64,000 nt of DNA from Leptospira noumeaensis. GTDB taxonomy: Bacteria > Spirochaetota > Leptospiria > Leptospirales > Leptospiraceae. Position 1 is the first letter of the stretch; every line of letters starts with the position of its first letter. The stretch is from the NCBI RefSeq assembly GCF_004770765.1, contig NZ_RQFK01000007.1, positions 267,700 through 331,699 on the forward strand, read 5' to 3'. The notes beneath the pieces are model-generated. The model saw only the letters and a program-made list of their open reading frames with translations, made no database searches and was not told the origin of the DNA. The position numbers and the translations under genes were made by a program. Below are positions 20,937 through 30,310 of the stretch, in pieces.

Positions 20937-21274
20937 AATATACCTTCTGCGAACAGTATCAAAACCTATTTTCCGTAAATCAAGAGAGAAAGTTAGTTTC
21001 TATGGGTTTCCCGAAAGAATCGGAAAGGGAAATTTGGGCTTGGTTTCTTTAATCAGGGAATACAAAAAGAAAAAAGTACACATGGTGGAATCCCTGATTT
21101 TATGTAATGACTCCTTAGTTTCTTATATCAATAAAAACTTGGGGGGTGATTGATAAACCACAAATTCTTATCGTTATGAATCAAAATGGAATGTATAGAT
21201 TAAAATATCTGGAAATTTGTCTATAAGTTATGAATAAGAGTGACAAATCTTAGTTTCTATTCGTCTACTCGTAT
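20937..21274. other. Intergenic region between divergent genes
   Basis: This region separates the start of the 725-residue gene from that of the chemoreceptor. It is AT-rich toward the right end (TTATGAATAAGAGTGAC). A 79-codon plus-strand frame crosses it, but its composition looks random, so I do not call a gene. No clear promoter or operator was identified. Confidence 0.5.
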
Positions 21275-22816
21275 ATGGACATTAGATTGGCAGCAGTTCT
21301 ATCAGAACGCCAAAAAAAAGTAGATACATTTTTTCTTTGGGCAATTTTGGCTCACACTCCTCTTATTTTTTTTCTCTCGCTCGGTTATGGCGCTACTACA
21401 GTTGTTACTCTTTCGGCAGTGGTGATTTCATTAGTTTCGTTTCTTTTTTATAAGATAGCACGTGGATCTTTTTTCCTTAGGGCATGGAATGGGGCAACTC
21501 TTATGATGTTTAGTGCTCTTATGATCCAAGCTCAGTTTGGACGCATCGAAATGCACTTCCATGTATTTAGTGCCCTTGCTATTTTATTTGTTTATGAAGA
21601 CTGGAGAGTATTACTCGTTGCGGCTCTGACAATTGCCGTACACCACTTAGTAGGAAATTACATCCAAGAGTTTGGGACCGTTATATTTGGAACCAAGGTG
21701 ATTGTATACAGTTATGGAACAGGTCTTGAGATTGTTCTTACCCATGCATTATTTGTGGTGTTTGAAACTGGAATTCTAATTTATTTTTCCATTCGTTCTG
21801 TTTTGGAATTGAAAAAACAAATTGAAGCACAGACCCATTTGGAAACTGTGATGGCCGGTGTCACTGCGGCTGTAGAGGAAGTATCTTCTGGTACAAAAAC
21901 ATTTATTGAAAATTCCAATTTGATCTCGCAAAAAGTAAAAGAATTTCAAACTTCTTTTCAAACCCAATCTTCTTCCATTGAAGCTATTTCCGCCGCAACA
22001 GAAGAAACGGCAGCTTCCAGCCAATTGATTTTAGAAGGTGCCAATCGCCAAATTGGTGAAGTTAAAACAGTTGAGGAACTAAATCGAAATTTATTTAGAC
22101 TCAGTGAAGGGTTTGTGACTTCATTGGAAGTGATGCGTTCCAAAATCCAAGAGTCAGCTGATAGTGTTAAAAAAACGGAAACGGAATTTACAGGTCTTTA
22201 CCAATCCATGGAAGTCGCTGTTGACGATTCAGAAAAAATGGAAGAAATTTTAGATTTAATTTCCGATATTGCCGAAAAGGTCAACTTACTCTCGTTAAAT
22301 GCTTCCATTGAAGCCGCTCGTGCAGGAGATGCCGGACGTGGATTTGCTGTTGTTGCATCGGAGATTTCAAAACTTGCAGATTCAACAGCAGAAGCTACAA
22401 AGAACATTTCTTCCATTTCGGGGAAAATCAAATCGGCCATCCAAGTAAGTTTTAAACAATCCAATCAAATCAACCAAACCGTTCAAAGTTTTGTGAAATC
22501 AATTTTATCTTCAGAAGAAGGGATGCGAGAACTCACAGTCAAAATTACAGGAACGCTTTCTGCCTTTGAAAAACAAGAAGAAGCATTGCTTACTTTGGAC
22601 CAAATTGCCCAAGAGATGCAAGTATCAAGTAGAGAACAATATACAAGTATGGATGATATTTCACATTCCATCATTGATTTAAATGTAAAAACACAAACCA
22701 ATTTAGGCACTTGTGGTAACATGATTGGTCTCATCGATAAAGGGAATGTGATATTTCATGGTTTAAAGGATTCCGTAGAAACTTTAGCGGCCATCATTGA
22801 CGATGATAAATCGTAA
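21275..22816 (+). CDS. Methyl-accepting chemotaxis protein with histidine-rich membrane domain
   Basis: 513 residues. Residues 18-180 form five or six membrane helices instead of the usual two-helix sensor, and carry histidines in [19 protein letters not shown] and VHHLVGNY. A linker and a cytoplasmic signalling domain follow, with the conserved hairpin tip [20 protein letters not shown] that docks CheA and CheW. It should control flagellar rotation in response to a membrane or small-molecule cue; the ligand is unknown. The downstream SCO-like gene overlaps its end. Confidence 0.92.
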   Translation: MDIRLAAVLSERQKKVDTFFLWAILAHTPLIFFLSLGYGATTVVTLSAVVISLVSFLFYKIARGSFFLRAWNGATLMMFSALMIQAQFGRIEMHFHVFSALAILFVYEDWRVLLVAALTIAVHHLVGNYIQEFGTVIFGTKVIVYSYGTGLEIVLTHALFVVFETGILIYFSIRSVLELKKQIEAQTHLETVMAGVTAAVEEVSSGTKTFIENSNLISQKVKEFQTSFQTQSSSIEAISAATEETAASSQLILEGANRQIGEVKTVEELNRNLFRLSEGFVTSLEVMRSKIQESADSVKKTETEFTGLYQSMEVAVDDSEKMEEILDLISDIAEKVNLLSLNASIEAARAGDAGRGFAVVASEISKLADSTAEATKNISSISGKIKSAIQVSFKQSNQINQTVQSFVKSILSSEEGMRELTVKITGTLSAFEKQEEALLTLDQIAQEMQVSSREQYTSMDDISHSIIDLNVKTQTNLGTCGNMIGLIDKGNVIFHGLKDSVETLAAIIDDDKS

Positions 22817-23378
22817 TGGATTTCTGATTCGGTTTGGGTTATTTGGTATTGGCCTCTGCCTATTGATTTTACTTAGTTTTACCATTGCTTTTTTTAGTGG
22901 AAAAACTCGATTTGTGGATTGTCCCTTTTGTTCGGAAAAGTTTTCAAAAGAACCAAAGGATACCTGGATTTGGATTTATCCTGGACTTGTGGGTTGTGGT
23001 AAAAAATGTCCTTTGGCTTTAGAGGCCCTTCGCCGGTTTGGAGAGAGATTTCCTGAGGTAAAAACTTCCTTTTATTTTTTAGTAACCGATCCCAATGAAT
23101 CTAAAGAGGATATAGAATCCTATCTGTCATATTACAGAAAAAGTCTAAACATCCAAGCCCTTCGCCCAGAAACGGATGAAGAAATTAGGTTCTATCGAAA
23201 GTTAGGTGCTTATTTGCCAGTCCATCCAACACTAAAAAAAAGAGATGAACATGGAACTCAGTTTTTTTTAATTCCACCCAATCGCGATGTTTTGTATTTA
23301 ATACCGAAATTGGGGGAAAAGGAATGGATCGAAATTCGAAATGAAATAGATTCTGAGAGACCAACTGATCTGTATTAA
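22803..23378 (+). CDS. SCO1/SenC-like membrane-anchored thioredoxin-fold protein
   Basis: 191 residues. A membrane anchor (about 10-30) precedes a thioredoxin fold facing the periplasm. It has the metal-binding CxxxC of SCO proteins ([14 protein letters not shown]), the aspartate block [10 protein letters not shown] and the conserved histidine in [12 protein letters not shown] proteins deliver copper to cytochrome oxidase or act as thiol oxidoreductases. Its ATG (22803, or 22797) lies inside the chemoreceptor's last codons, so it is translationally coupled to it; the reason for that link is unclear. An extra CPFC motif near residue 39 is unusual. Confidence 0.8.
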   Translation: MINRNGFLIRFGLFGIGLCLLILLSFTIAFFSGKTRFVDCPFCSEKFSKEPKDTWIWIYPGLVGCGKKCPLALEALRRFGERFPEVKTSFYFLVTDPNESKEDIESYLSYYRKSLNIQALRPETDEEIRFYRKLGAYLPVHPTLKKRDEHGTQFFLIPPNRDVLYLIPKLGEKEWIEIRNEIDSERPTDLY

Positions 23379-24136
23379 TGGATCATGTGGTAAACTTCTT
23401 TCATTTCCTCTCTGAGTAGTTTCATTTTGTTCGGCACATCTGGATTGGAAATGTCTTCTGGATTTAAAAGGTAATTTTCTGGGCCTAGTTCTTTGATCAT
23501 CATTTTAGTTTGCCAAGTATTGTCTTGAGGCATATTGATGTCCGACAAAAATGTATAATTTCTTTTGAGTTCTGGTTTTACAAAATCCAAAATAGAATTA
23601 AAGTGGTGGTCGTTATAAATTTTTCTACCGTCCGCTAACCTTGTGTATCCGCGAACTACATAGTCAATATAAACCACATCACATTCAAAGGCTTCGAATA
23701 AAAAGTTAATGGAATCTAGTGGGATAATCTCTCCACAAGTAGAAATATCAATGTCCACACGAAAGGAACAAATTCCATCTGGATCTGCTGCGTCCGGGTA
23801 GGTATGAACTGTGATATGTGATTTGTCTAAGTGCATACTGACTTGTGTCGAAGGGATTGGATTGCCACCACCTTTGACGTCACTCATCAGAACCATAGCA
23901 GAAGCACCTACAGGATCGTAATCTTGTGCAGAGACAGAAAGGATATTGGCATCAATACGTTTGACAATCTCTTTAGAGATTTCTGTAATTTTGCTAGCAT
24001 TGTATTTGTCATGGATATAACTTACGTATCTACCTTTCTGTTCATCATCGAGAGTGATACAAAAATCGTAGAGGTTAAAACTCAAAACTTTTGTGAGATT
24101 ATTGAAACCGGAAAGTTTGATTTTTTCTTTATCCAT
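23375..24136 (-). CDS. speD: S-adenosylmethionine decarboxylase, long (E. coli-type)
   Basis: About 253 residues from the ATG at 24136, chosen because AGGTGA precedes it at 5 bases and the protein then starts MDKEKIKLSGFNNLTK like the E. coli enzyme. It makes decarboxylated SAM, the aminopropyl donor for spermidine. The self-processing site is in LDKSHITVHTYPD: cleavage before the serine creates the pyruvoyl cofactor. The block DIDISTCGEI is also present. It ends four bases into the SCO-like gene's end region (convergent). Confidence 0.95.
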   Translation of the reverse strand: MDKEKIKLSGFNNLTKVLSFNLYDFCITLDDEQKGRYVSYIHDKYNASKITEISKEIVKRIDANILSVSAQDYDPVGASAMVLMSDVKGGGNPIPSTQVSMHLDKSHITVHTYPDAADPDGICSFRVDIDISTCGEIIPLDSINFLFEAFECDVVYIDYVVRGYTRLADGRKIYNDHHFNSILDFVKPELKRNYTFLSDINMPQDNTWQTKMMIKELGPENYLLNPEDISNPDVPNKMKLLREEMKEVYHMIH

Positions 24137-24217
24137 TGTCACCTGCATGTATAAAGAACAGAAATTCGGCATTTGGGTGAGAAGCAACTGAAATAACGAG
24201 GAAGTTTTAGAAAAGTC

Positions 24218-25849
24218 ATGGAAAACAAAATGGAATGGTGGAAACAAACTTCAATTTACCAAATTTACCCTTGGTCCTTTCAGGACTCAAACGGGGATGG
24301 GATCGGTGATTTACCAGGCATAATAAGGCGTTTGGACCAAATCCAGGATTTAGGTGTGGAAACCATTTGGTTCTCACCTTTTTACAGGAGTCCAGGGGAG
24401 GATTTTGGTTATGATATTTCAGACTACACAGCCATTGATCCTAGGTTTGGAACGATGGAAGACTGTGACAAACTGATTCGAGAAATCCACAAACGAAAGA
24501 TGAAAGTGGTTTTGGATATGGTGATGAACCATACCTCGGACAAACACCCATGGTTTATCGAATCCAAGTCTTCGAAAGATAATCCAAAAAGAGATTTTTA
24601 TATTTGGAAAAAGGGAAAAAATAAAAAACCAAACAATTGGATTTCTATGGTAGGGACATCTGGTTGGAATTATGACAAATCCACTGACGAATTTTATTAT
24701 AGTAATTTTTTATCTTTCCAACCGGATTTGAACTATCGTAATCCTAAAGTCAAAAAAGCGATGTTTGGTGTTTTGGATTTTTGGTTAAAAAAAGGTGTGG
24801 ATGGGTTTCGTCTTGATATCTTCAATTCGATTTATAAAGACGAAAGTTTTAAGGACAATCCTTTTAGTCTCAGGTTTTTTCCAACACCGGATAACCATGA
24901 TGAGGCGTTCTTTCAGAAAAAAACCTACAACTTAAATTTACCAGAATCCTTTTTGTTTGCTAAGGAAGTTCGTAAACATATTTCCAAATACAAACAAAAA
25001 CCATTTCTCATCGGAGAGGTGAGTGGGTCTGGCAAAGTTCTTAAATCCTTTTTAGGGGAAAAAGCTGATGGGCTCAATTTGGTATTTCAATTTGAGTTAA
25101 TTCACTTCGACTACCATGCTCAGTTTTTTAAAGAACTATTGGATAAAAACGAAAAAGAATTTCCGACTCCTTTCACTCCTACTTATGTTTTAGGAAATCA
25201 TGACCAAAGGCGTTACATTGATAGGTTAGGTGGTGATATACGAAAAGCAAAAGTCCTTTCCGCGTTTCAGTTTTTGGCCCGAGGGATTCCGGTTGTGTAT
25301 TATGGAGATGAAATTGGAAGGAAAGAAGGTAGGATTTCCAATTTTTTAGGAAAAGACCCCATTGCTAAAATGAATCGATTTGTGCCTTTATTTTTATCGA
25401 ATTTACTTGGAATTTATATCAATAGGGACAATTGTCGTCTGCCTATGTTATGGGATGATGGTGAAGGAGCCGGATTTACGACCGGAAAATCATGGTTACC
25501 TGTTGGAAAATTTTTGGCTTCTGATACAGTCAGTGGACAGAAAAAAGAAAAAAATTCTCTTTGGAACCATTACCGTTCTTTATTCCATCTAAGGAAAAAT
25601 TCGAATGTTTTAAGAGAGGGAAGTTTACATACCAAACAAATTAGTGGTTCGGATGTTTTGTGTTTTGAAAGGAAGTTGGGTGATAAAGTGGTCACCGTTT
25701 ATTTAAACTTTGGAGATAAGAGTTGGAAGGAATTGCTTCCTGTAAATTTTAACTTGTTGTTTTCGTTTGGTGGTGCTGATCTTAGGGAAGGTAAATTGGA
25801 ACTACCTGGTCACTCAGGAATGGTTACTGAATTTCGCTTACGGAAGTAA
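24218..25849 (+). CDS. Glycoside hydrolase family 13 alpha-glucosidase
   Basis: 543 residues. The N-terminal block YQIYPWSFQDSNGDGIGD and the TIM barrel with four family motifs are present: DMVMNHTSD, GFRLDIFNS (nucleophile Asp near 199), IGEVSG (acid/base Glu near 266) and GNHDQRR (Asp near 328). This fits an oligo-1,6- or maltose-type alpha-glucosidase; the substrate is not resolved. No signal peptide, so cytosolic. An ATG 4 codons in is an alternative start. It converges with the STAS gene, overlapping by 12 bases. Confidence 0.93.
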   Translation: MENKMEWWKQTSIYQIYPWSFQDSNGDGIGDLPGIIRRLDQIQDLGVETIWFSPFYRSPGEDFGYDISDYTAIDPRFGTMEDCDKLIREIHKRKMKVVLDMVMNHTSDKHPWFIESKSSKDNPKRDFYIWKKGKNKKPNNWISMVGTSGWNYDKSTDEFYYSNFLSFQPDLNYRNPKVKKAMFGVLDFWLKKGVDGFRLDIFNSIYKDESFKDNPFSLRFFPTPDNHDEAFFQKKTYNLNLPESFLFAKEVRKHISKYKQKPFLIGEVSGSGKVLKSFLGEKADGLNLVFQFELIHFDYHAQFFKELLDKNEKEFPTPFTPTYVLGNHDQRRYIDRLGGDIRKAKVLSAFQFLARGIPVVYYGDEIGRKEGRISNFLGKDPIAKMNRFVPLFLSNLLGIYINRDNCRLPMLWDDGEGAGFTTGKSWLPVGKFLASDTVSGQKKEKNSLWNHYRSLFHLRKNSNVLREGSLHTKQISGSDVLCFERKLGDKVVTVYLNFGDKSWKELLPVNFNLLFSFGGADLREGKLELPGHSGMVTEFRLRK

Positions 25850-26131
25850 ATGTCCGTTTAAGTTTAAGATTTTTAAGATTTTAAGGATTTGCGGATTCAC
25901 GTTGATTAGATACAAACTGACACCTTGTTTTCTGTAGATCATTTTTTTGTAAAGAAGTAGGCCAAGCACAGAAGAAGAAACTTCTTCCACATTAGAAAAA
26001 TCTAAGGAGAGGGAAGTGACTCCCTTTTGGAAGATGTTTGTCATGTCTTCTTCTAGGCTTGCTGCAGAATAAACATCCAGTTGATTGGATTCGATGCGAT
26101 AACAATTTTCCTCTACTTTTTTTGTGACCAT
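25838..26131 (-). CDS. STAS-domain anti-sigma-factor antagonist
   Basis: 97 residues. A single STAS domain with FSNVEEVSSSVLGLLLYKK, whose serines occupy the phosphorylation position of SpoIIAA-like antagonists. It would bind an anti-sigma kinase in a partner-switching cascade. The start at 26131 is preferred over an upstream GTG because GAGGG lies 6 bases before it and the GTG falls inside that site. No kinase or phosphatase gene is nearby. Confidence 0.88.
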   Translation of the reverse strand: MVTKKVEENCYRIESNQLDVYSAASLEEDMTNIFQKGVTSLSLDFSNVEEVSSSVLGLLLYKKMIYRKQGVSLYLINVNPQILKILKILNLNGHLLP

Positions 26132-26250
26132 ATTGTCCCTCACAAATCAATGGACGGTAAAAGAGAAAAATACCTGAGGGTTTGGAAAAGAAAAACGGTT
26201 CGAAATATTTTTTATATCAAACATTTTTTTCAATTCGCCCTAAAGTTTCC

Positions 26251-27009
26251 CTACGGATGGATATGTGAATTTCTTCGTTTGGAACGGAATTGGAAGGAGT
26301 GAGATGATCTCCACTGATACCATTTAATCGAAATTAGATCCCAAATAAAATAAAAAATGACTCCCGAATCTAGTTTGGATTGTCCCCAAGTGCGTAGGCC
26401 AAATGTATATCCCACTTCTGCAATTTTTTCCGTCCGAACCGATCCCAATATTTCAAAAAGAATTTTATAACCGCGTGGGTGGAGTTTTCCTTTGGTTTCT
26501 AGATAAATTGATTTTCTGATTCCAAAAAATCCGCTCATAGGATCGGAAATAGGAACAGGAAATAACCACTCAGAAATTTTGGTAGCAAACTGACTGGCTA
26601 ACTTTCGTAATATGGGGAAGTTTCCATAACCACCATTTTCACTTCGACGTGTAGCAACAACGATGTCATTTTCACCAAGTAGGCGAATGACATCGGGAAT
26701 TTTTGTATAATCGTGTTGGAAATCGGCATCCACAACGACTAAATTATCACCTTCTGCTTTTCCATAACCGTAAGTCACGGCAGAACTCAGTCCTCTTTCT
26801 GTGGTACGAACAAAGGGTTTGATTCTTTTGTCATATTGTGCGAGGACTTTGGCTACTTCAAAGGTTCCATCAGGAGAATTATCATCCACAATCACAATCT
26901 CGAAATCTATGGATTCTTTTTCTAAAATTTTGGAAATGGTTTCAGCGCAGTTTTTGATATTACCGGCTTCGTTATAGGTTGGGAGGATGATACTTGTTTT
27001 ATTTTGCAT
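26251..27009 (-). CDS. Polyprenol monophosphomannose synthase-like glycosyltransferase (GT2)
   Basis: 252 residues. A GT-A fold with the nucleotide-sugar motifs IILPTYNEAGNI, IVDDNSPDGT and DADFQHD. This matches dolichol/polyprenol-phosphate hexose synthases, which load sugars onto a lipid carrier for use outside the membrane. It is the last gene of a three-gene cluster whose first member is an ArnT/PMT-like transferase that takes such lipid-linked sugars, so the two probably act in series to decorate envelope glycans. The C-terminal 30 residues are basic with no membrane helix. Confidence 0.92.
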   Translation of the reverse strand: MQNKTSIILPTYNEAGNIKNCAETISKILEKESIDFEIVIVDDNSPDGTFEVAKVLAQYDKRIKPFVRTTERGLSSAVTYGYGKAEGDNLVVVDADFQHDYTKIPDVIRLLGENDIVVATRRSENGGYGNFPILRKLASQFATKISEWLFPVPISDPMSGFFGIRKSIYLETKGKLHPRGYKILFEILGSVRTEKIAEVGYTFGLRTWGQSKLDSGVIFYFIWDLISIKWYQWRSSHSFQFRSKRRNSHIHP

Positions 27010-27035
27010 GACCAGTCATTTAACTTTTTTTGTTT

Positions 27036-27350
27036 TTAAAAAAGCCCCTTTGTTTGATTTTTGATACATAACTCACCATTCGTACAGGAATCTGCAATGG
27101 CCTTGGAACATTCGGAAAACAATTGGTATTGTTTGGTACAAAGAATTTCACAAGCGAATTGATACATTTTAGGATCTTGTGATTTCTTTTGTTCATCTGT
27201 TAAACAGAGACTTGCTTTTTCACAAAGTAATTTACATTCCTGTGATTCTCCCGATTTGGCTTTGATTCCAAATTTAGGTGCATTTTCTTTGGAGAAGTCC
27301 CAAAGAGAAATAGCGAATAACAGTAAAATTAGGATTCCATATTTTTTCAT
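27036..27350 (-). CDS. Cys-rich exported protein (Leptospira TIGR04453-like)
   Basis: 104 residues from the ATG at 27350, which overlaps the upstream stop by four bases (ATGA); the longer 27371 start is less likely. A signal peptide (KKYGILILLLFAISLWDF) precedes a mature domain with eight cysteines in spaced CKLLCEKASLC and CEILCTKQYQLFSEC patterns, which suggests disulfide pairing in the periplasm. It resembles the Leptospira Cys-rich family TIGR04453; function unknown. The coupling ties it to the glycosyltransferase pair. Confidence 0.85.
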   Translation of the reverse strand: MKKYGILILLLFAISLWDFSKENAPKFGIKAKSGESQECKLLCEKASLCLTDEQKKSQDPKMYQFACEILCTKQYQLFSECSKAIADSCTNGELCIKNQTKGLF

Positions 27351-28957
27351 GGTAATTCTTTTTTCTCCCATACACTGACTTCGGATTGGAAGGAACGTTT
27401 ATCTACTTTTAGAAGGGCATTGGCGATTTGATAAGAATCCAGAACTAGATGTTGTTTCCATTGATACCAAGAAATTTTCTTTTCAAAGTTACTGGTGAAC
27501 GATGTGGAATCACTGAAATTAATTAAAATTTCAGCATTAGGACATGTATCTTTATATGTTAACGGTAACGCAAAACTAACCTTTGAAGTCTTTAGTTTGT
27601 TTTGTACATCCATGGCTGTCCAAGGATTTTCTGCAATGACACAAACTTCCTTTTTATCTGCGTTGATGTTTTGTTTAGTAATGTCTGGATCTGACATAGG
27701 TCGCAACAGAAAAAGCATAGTGATGGGGACAAGTAATAGTTGTGGAATTAAAATTCCGTAAAATTTTAATTTTTCATTCTTTGATAACAAAATAAAACTA
27801 AGTGTTAGGATGATTCCAAGAAGTGCTATGGAAAATAATCCTGGTAACCTTAACACAACGGCAATGGCGACAAATAAAAAATAGACAACCGGTATGGAGT
27901 ATTGGTTGATCTTTGAAAGAATCAAAGTTTTCCAACTTATTTTTTTCATTGCAGGAAGTAAAAAAAGTAAAGTGATGAAAGGGGTTACGTAATACGGATC
28001 TTTACGATTAGGCAATAAATGGAAGGTAGTAACAAGTATTAGGAAAACTATGACCATCATCACAAAAATCTGATTTTTCTGATTGGAAGGTTTTTTTAAA
28101 CTAAGCCAAAAGATATGTAAGATAGGAATTGTAAAGGGAATGGTATAAAGAAGCCATCCTCCCCAAATCCTAAGTCCCGATTGGTTGGTTGCATAAAATT
28201 TTCCCATATTTTCCGTGATAAAAAAGAATCGGAGTAATTCTTTTCCGGAACTGGTAAATAAATACAAATAGGAAATCCAAAGGATAGGAATGATTAGCGA
28301 TAAACTAAATAACAATAGTGTTTTTTTCTCATCCTTTAGGGGGTAAAAAGAAATTTGAAACTTCCCTTTTCGAACATGAATCATCCTGATATAAAGATAA
28401 CTCATTAAAAACAAAACAATGTAGATATGAAGGATTGGACCTTTGAGTAAATACCCAAACCCTACAAAAAAACTTCCCCAAGCAACGTATGTTAAATTCT
28501 TTTTCTCTTTCGACTTAAAAAACAAAAATATATAAAGAAGGGTAAAAAATACCATGGCTCCTTCCATCATCAGGAGACCAAAAAATTTTAATGAGAGAAA
28601 CGAAAAGGCAAAGGTAAGTGTCGCAAGTTTGGTTTCTTCCAATGATTTGCTTATAGATAAATAAAGTTTATAAAAAAGGGCCAATGTCCCCAATCCAAAG
28701 GAAAAAGAAACCAACCTTTCTGCCAAATAACTCACACCAAAAATTCGATCAAAAAACATTCCTAACCAAAAGAGAAGTGGGGGTTTGTAGGGATTGGGTA
28801 AACCCGAAAGGACAGGCAAAGTATAACTTCCCAAGTCCAAACTTTCCCGAATGGAACGTATGTGCATGATTTCATCACCCTGAGGGAATGGCAGGTCGGG
28901 AACACCGAGTGTGAAGGCGAAAATTGCTGAAAAGATGAAAAAAATAACAAAAAACAT
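27347..28957 (-). CDS. ArnT/PMT-like membrane glycosyltransferase
   Basis: 536 residues with about 11 membrane helices. The conserved periplasmic DE motif is near the N-terminus (FPQGDEIMHI), followed by PNPYKPPLLFWLGMFFDR, which are typical of the GT-C family that transfers sugars from polyprenyl phosphate to lipid A or proteins. It starts with GGGGGTGAA before the ATG and is the first gene of the cluster with a Cys-rich protein and a GT2 enzyme. A TetR-like palindrome sits 30 bases upstream of the start. Acceptor unknown. Confidence 0.92.
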   Translation of the reverse strand: MFFVIFFIFSAIFAFTLGVPDLPFPQGDEIMHIRSIRESLDLGSYTLPVLSGLPNPYKPPLLFWLGMFFDRIFGVSYLAERLVSFSFGLGTLALFYKLYLSISKSLEETKLATLTFAFSFLSLKFFGLLMMEGAMVFFTLLYIFLFFKSKEKKNLTYVAWGSFFVGFGYLLKGPILHIYIVLFLMSYLYIRMIHVRKGKFQISFYPLKDEKKTLLLFSLSLIIPILWISYLYLFTSSGKELLRFFFITENMGKFYATNQSGLRIWGGWLLYTIPFTIPILHIFWLSLKKPSNQKNQIFVMMVIVFLILVTTFHLLPNRKDPYYVTPFITLLFLLPAMKKISWKTLILSKINQYSIPVVYFLFVAIAVVLRLPGLFSIALLGIILTLSFILLSKNEKLKFYGILIPQLLLVPITMLFLLRPMSDPDITKQNINADKKEVCVIAENPWTAMDVQNKLKTSKVSFALPLTYKDTCPNAEILINFSDSTSFTSNFEKKISWYQWKQHLVLDSYQIANALLKVDKRSFQSEVSVWEKKELP

Positions 28958-28986
28958 TTCACCCCCTTTTCTCCATGAACGAAGAT

Positions 28987-29000
28987 ACTGACTAGTCAGT
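28987..29000. promoter_or_regulatory. TetR-type palindromic operator candidate
   Basis: ACTGACTAGTCAGT is a perfect 14-base palindrome, of a kind common at TetR-family binding sites. It is located about 30 bases upstream of the glycosyltransferase operon's ATG, where a promoter is expected. No TetR gene is present within the window, so the regulator would act from elsewhere. Confidence 0.45.
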
Positions 29001-29272
29001 CAATGTAATTTAATTTAAAATAACGAATGGAATTTTTAAAAATTGGTAGGTTTGCTTCCGTTTTTGCAATCTCGAATCGTTCTCTAAGGATTAAAAATAA
29101 GTGAGGGCAGGGTTTGGGAGAAATCTGATTCTGTGTTCGTTTATGAATGGTGTTTTGTTTGAGTAGATTTGGTCGCAATCATAAATTTGAATCTCTACAC
29201 CAACGATTCGACATATAAAGTTTATATGCCAGTCAAACCATTAGTGGATTGCACGGGCTACTGGGAAGTTCT
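29001..29272. other. Gene-free AT-rich stretch
   Basis: This run lies between divergent starts and convergent ends of the accessory block. It contains a short perfect palindrome, CATATAAA-G-TTTATATG, at about 29212-29228. No open frame is convincing. Its role is unknown. Confidence 0.4.
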
Positions 29273-29293
29273 GCCCCTTTAAATAAAAGGGGC
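29273..29293. terminator. Hairpin at the end of the broken TPR-like gene
   Basis: GCCCCTTT and AAAGGGGC pair around TATTT/AAATA; on the minus strand the stem overlaps the stop region of the gene at 29293. No long T-run follows, so it is a modest terminator. Confidence 0.55.
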
Positions 29294-29861
29294 TATTTCT
29301 TGATGAGTAAAATTAAACTAATGACTACCTGCATGAGAAAAAGAGTGGAAATGGAACCGGCGATTCTGTAAATAAATTTTGTTTGATTCTCTAATTCTTG
29401 AATACGGAAACTATTAATAATAAAATAGGCTTCTGCATTGGAAGGTAAATATATATACTCTTTTTCTTTTTCAATCGGCAGTTTAAATGTTTTCTGAGTT
29501 ACTGATTGTTGCGGAAGTTCTTCATCATGGAGTATTTTTCCTGAAAGCTCTGAATACCTTTCCTTAATCAATGGATTTGTCCTCCATCTAACATAAGCAT
29601 CGTTATAATATGGAAAAGCAGATTTGAATTGTTTTTTTGAATATAAGCCTTCTCCTTTTGCTATCCATAATTCTGTTTCAAGTAACTCCAGTTTTGTTTG
29701 GTCAATTTTCGAATTTTGAAATTTACTGAATAGGTCTTGGGCTTCAAGGAATTTTTTTCCTTTAAGTTGTATCTATAAAGAAATATACCTTCTTCCGAAA
29801 CGGAATCAGCAATGCTCATTGAGCTGATGAGAAATAAGAACATCAAACTTACCTTTTTCAT
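29293..29861 (-). pseudogene. Exported helical (TPR-like) membrane protein broken by a one-base slip
   Basis: Two frames join into one protein. The N-terminal part (ATG at 29861) is a signal peptide, MKKVSLMFLFLISSMS, then a helical start. The later frame, open from about 29755 to 29293, reads GKKFLEAQDLF, then SKFQNSKIDQTKLELLETEL, a TPR-like repeat, and finally a C-terminal membrane helix (TLFLMQVVISLILLI). The frames switch at a run of seven T at 29752-29758 (A on the coding strand); eight would restore one reading frame. The gene is therefore probably inactive, phase-variable or affected by a sequencing slip. Confidence 0.6.
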
Positions 29862-29877
29862 ATTTACCTGCTTAGGA

Positions 29878-30198
29878 TTACTGCTTTGTGTCCAAATCTA
29901 CTTCTAGGCATACTACAAACTCTTCTTTTTTCTTCAGCGATGAGGCCTTTGATCATACTTCCATTTTTTAAATGAAAAATCCTATCTTATAAGAGGTATT
30001 TGGCGATTGTTTTTTGCTTAAATCAAATGATTCTAAATTTTTTTTGGGGATTTTATAGTCATAACCTCTATATTTTATGATGAGTAGTCGCTCATCATCG
30101 TAGACGAGTTCGGCTTGTAAGACATCACCGTTTTTGAACTGGAGTTCTACTACAAGTAACGGTTGAATTGTGGCGTATAACAGTAGAAAATATAATAT
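29878..30198 (-). pseudogene. Small exported protein gene with repeated frameshifts
   Basis: A minus-strand coding signal can be followed through three frames. It starts with ILYFLLLYATIQPLLVVELQ, a signal-like segment, with no ATG in frame. It continues FKNGDVLQAELVYDDERLLI, then a basic stretch, then shifts at a run of five A (29975-29979; one extra would restore HLKNGSMIKGLIAEE) and again at a run of six T (29926-29931; one fewer would restore EEFVVCLEVDLDTKQ). Both parts share an LKNG or FKNG motif, suggesting a duplicated small beta domain. It adjoins the broken TPR-like gene. Confidence 0.5.
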
Positions 30199-30243
30199 TC
30201 AAAAATTATTATTTAAAAACATGGTAGTTTGATTCGGATTCCA

Positions 30244-30272
30244 TTGACATCAGTTTTGGTTTTTATGATACT
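30244..30272 (+). promoter_or_regulatory. Candidate sigma-70 promoter of the RHS gene
   Basis: TTGACA at 30244-30249 and GATACT at 30267-30272 are separated by 17 bases, near-consensus -35 and -10 elements. The predicted start lies about 35 bases before the RHS ATG at 30311. Confidence 0.5.
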
Positions 30273-30310
30273 GGCAAGACAAATAAATCTATCTGTTAGT
30301 TGGCTTCAAT

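Noticed and set aside
20914..21153. 79-codon plus-strand frame between divergent genes
   Set aside because: Mixed composition, no ribosome-binding site, overlaps the start of the 725-residue gene.
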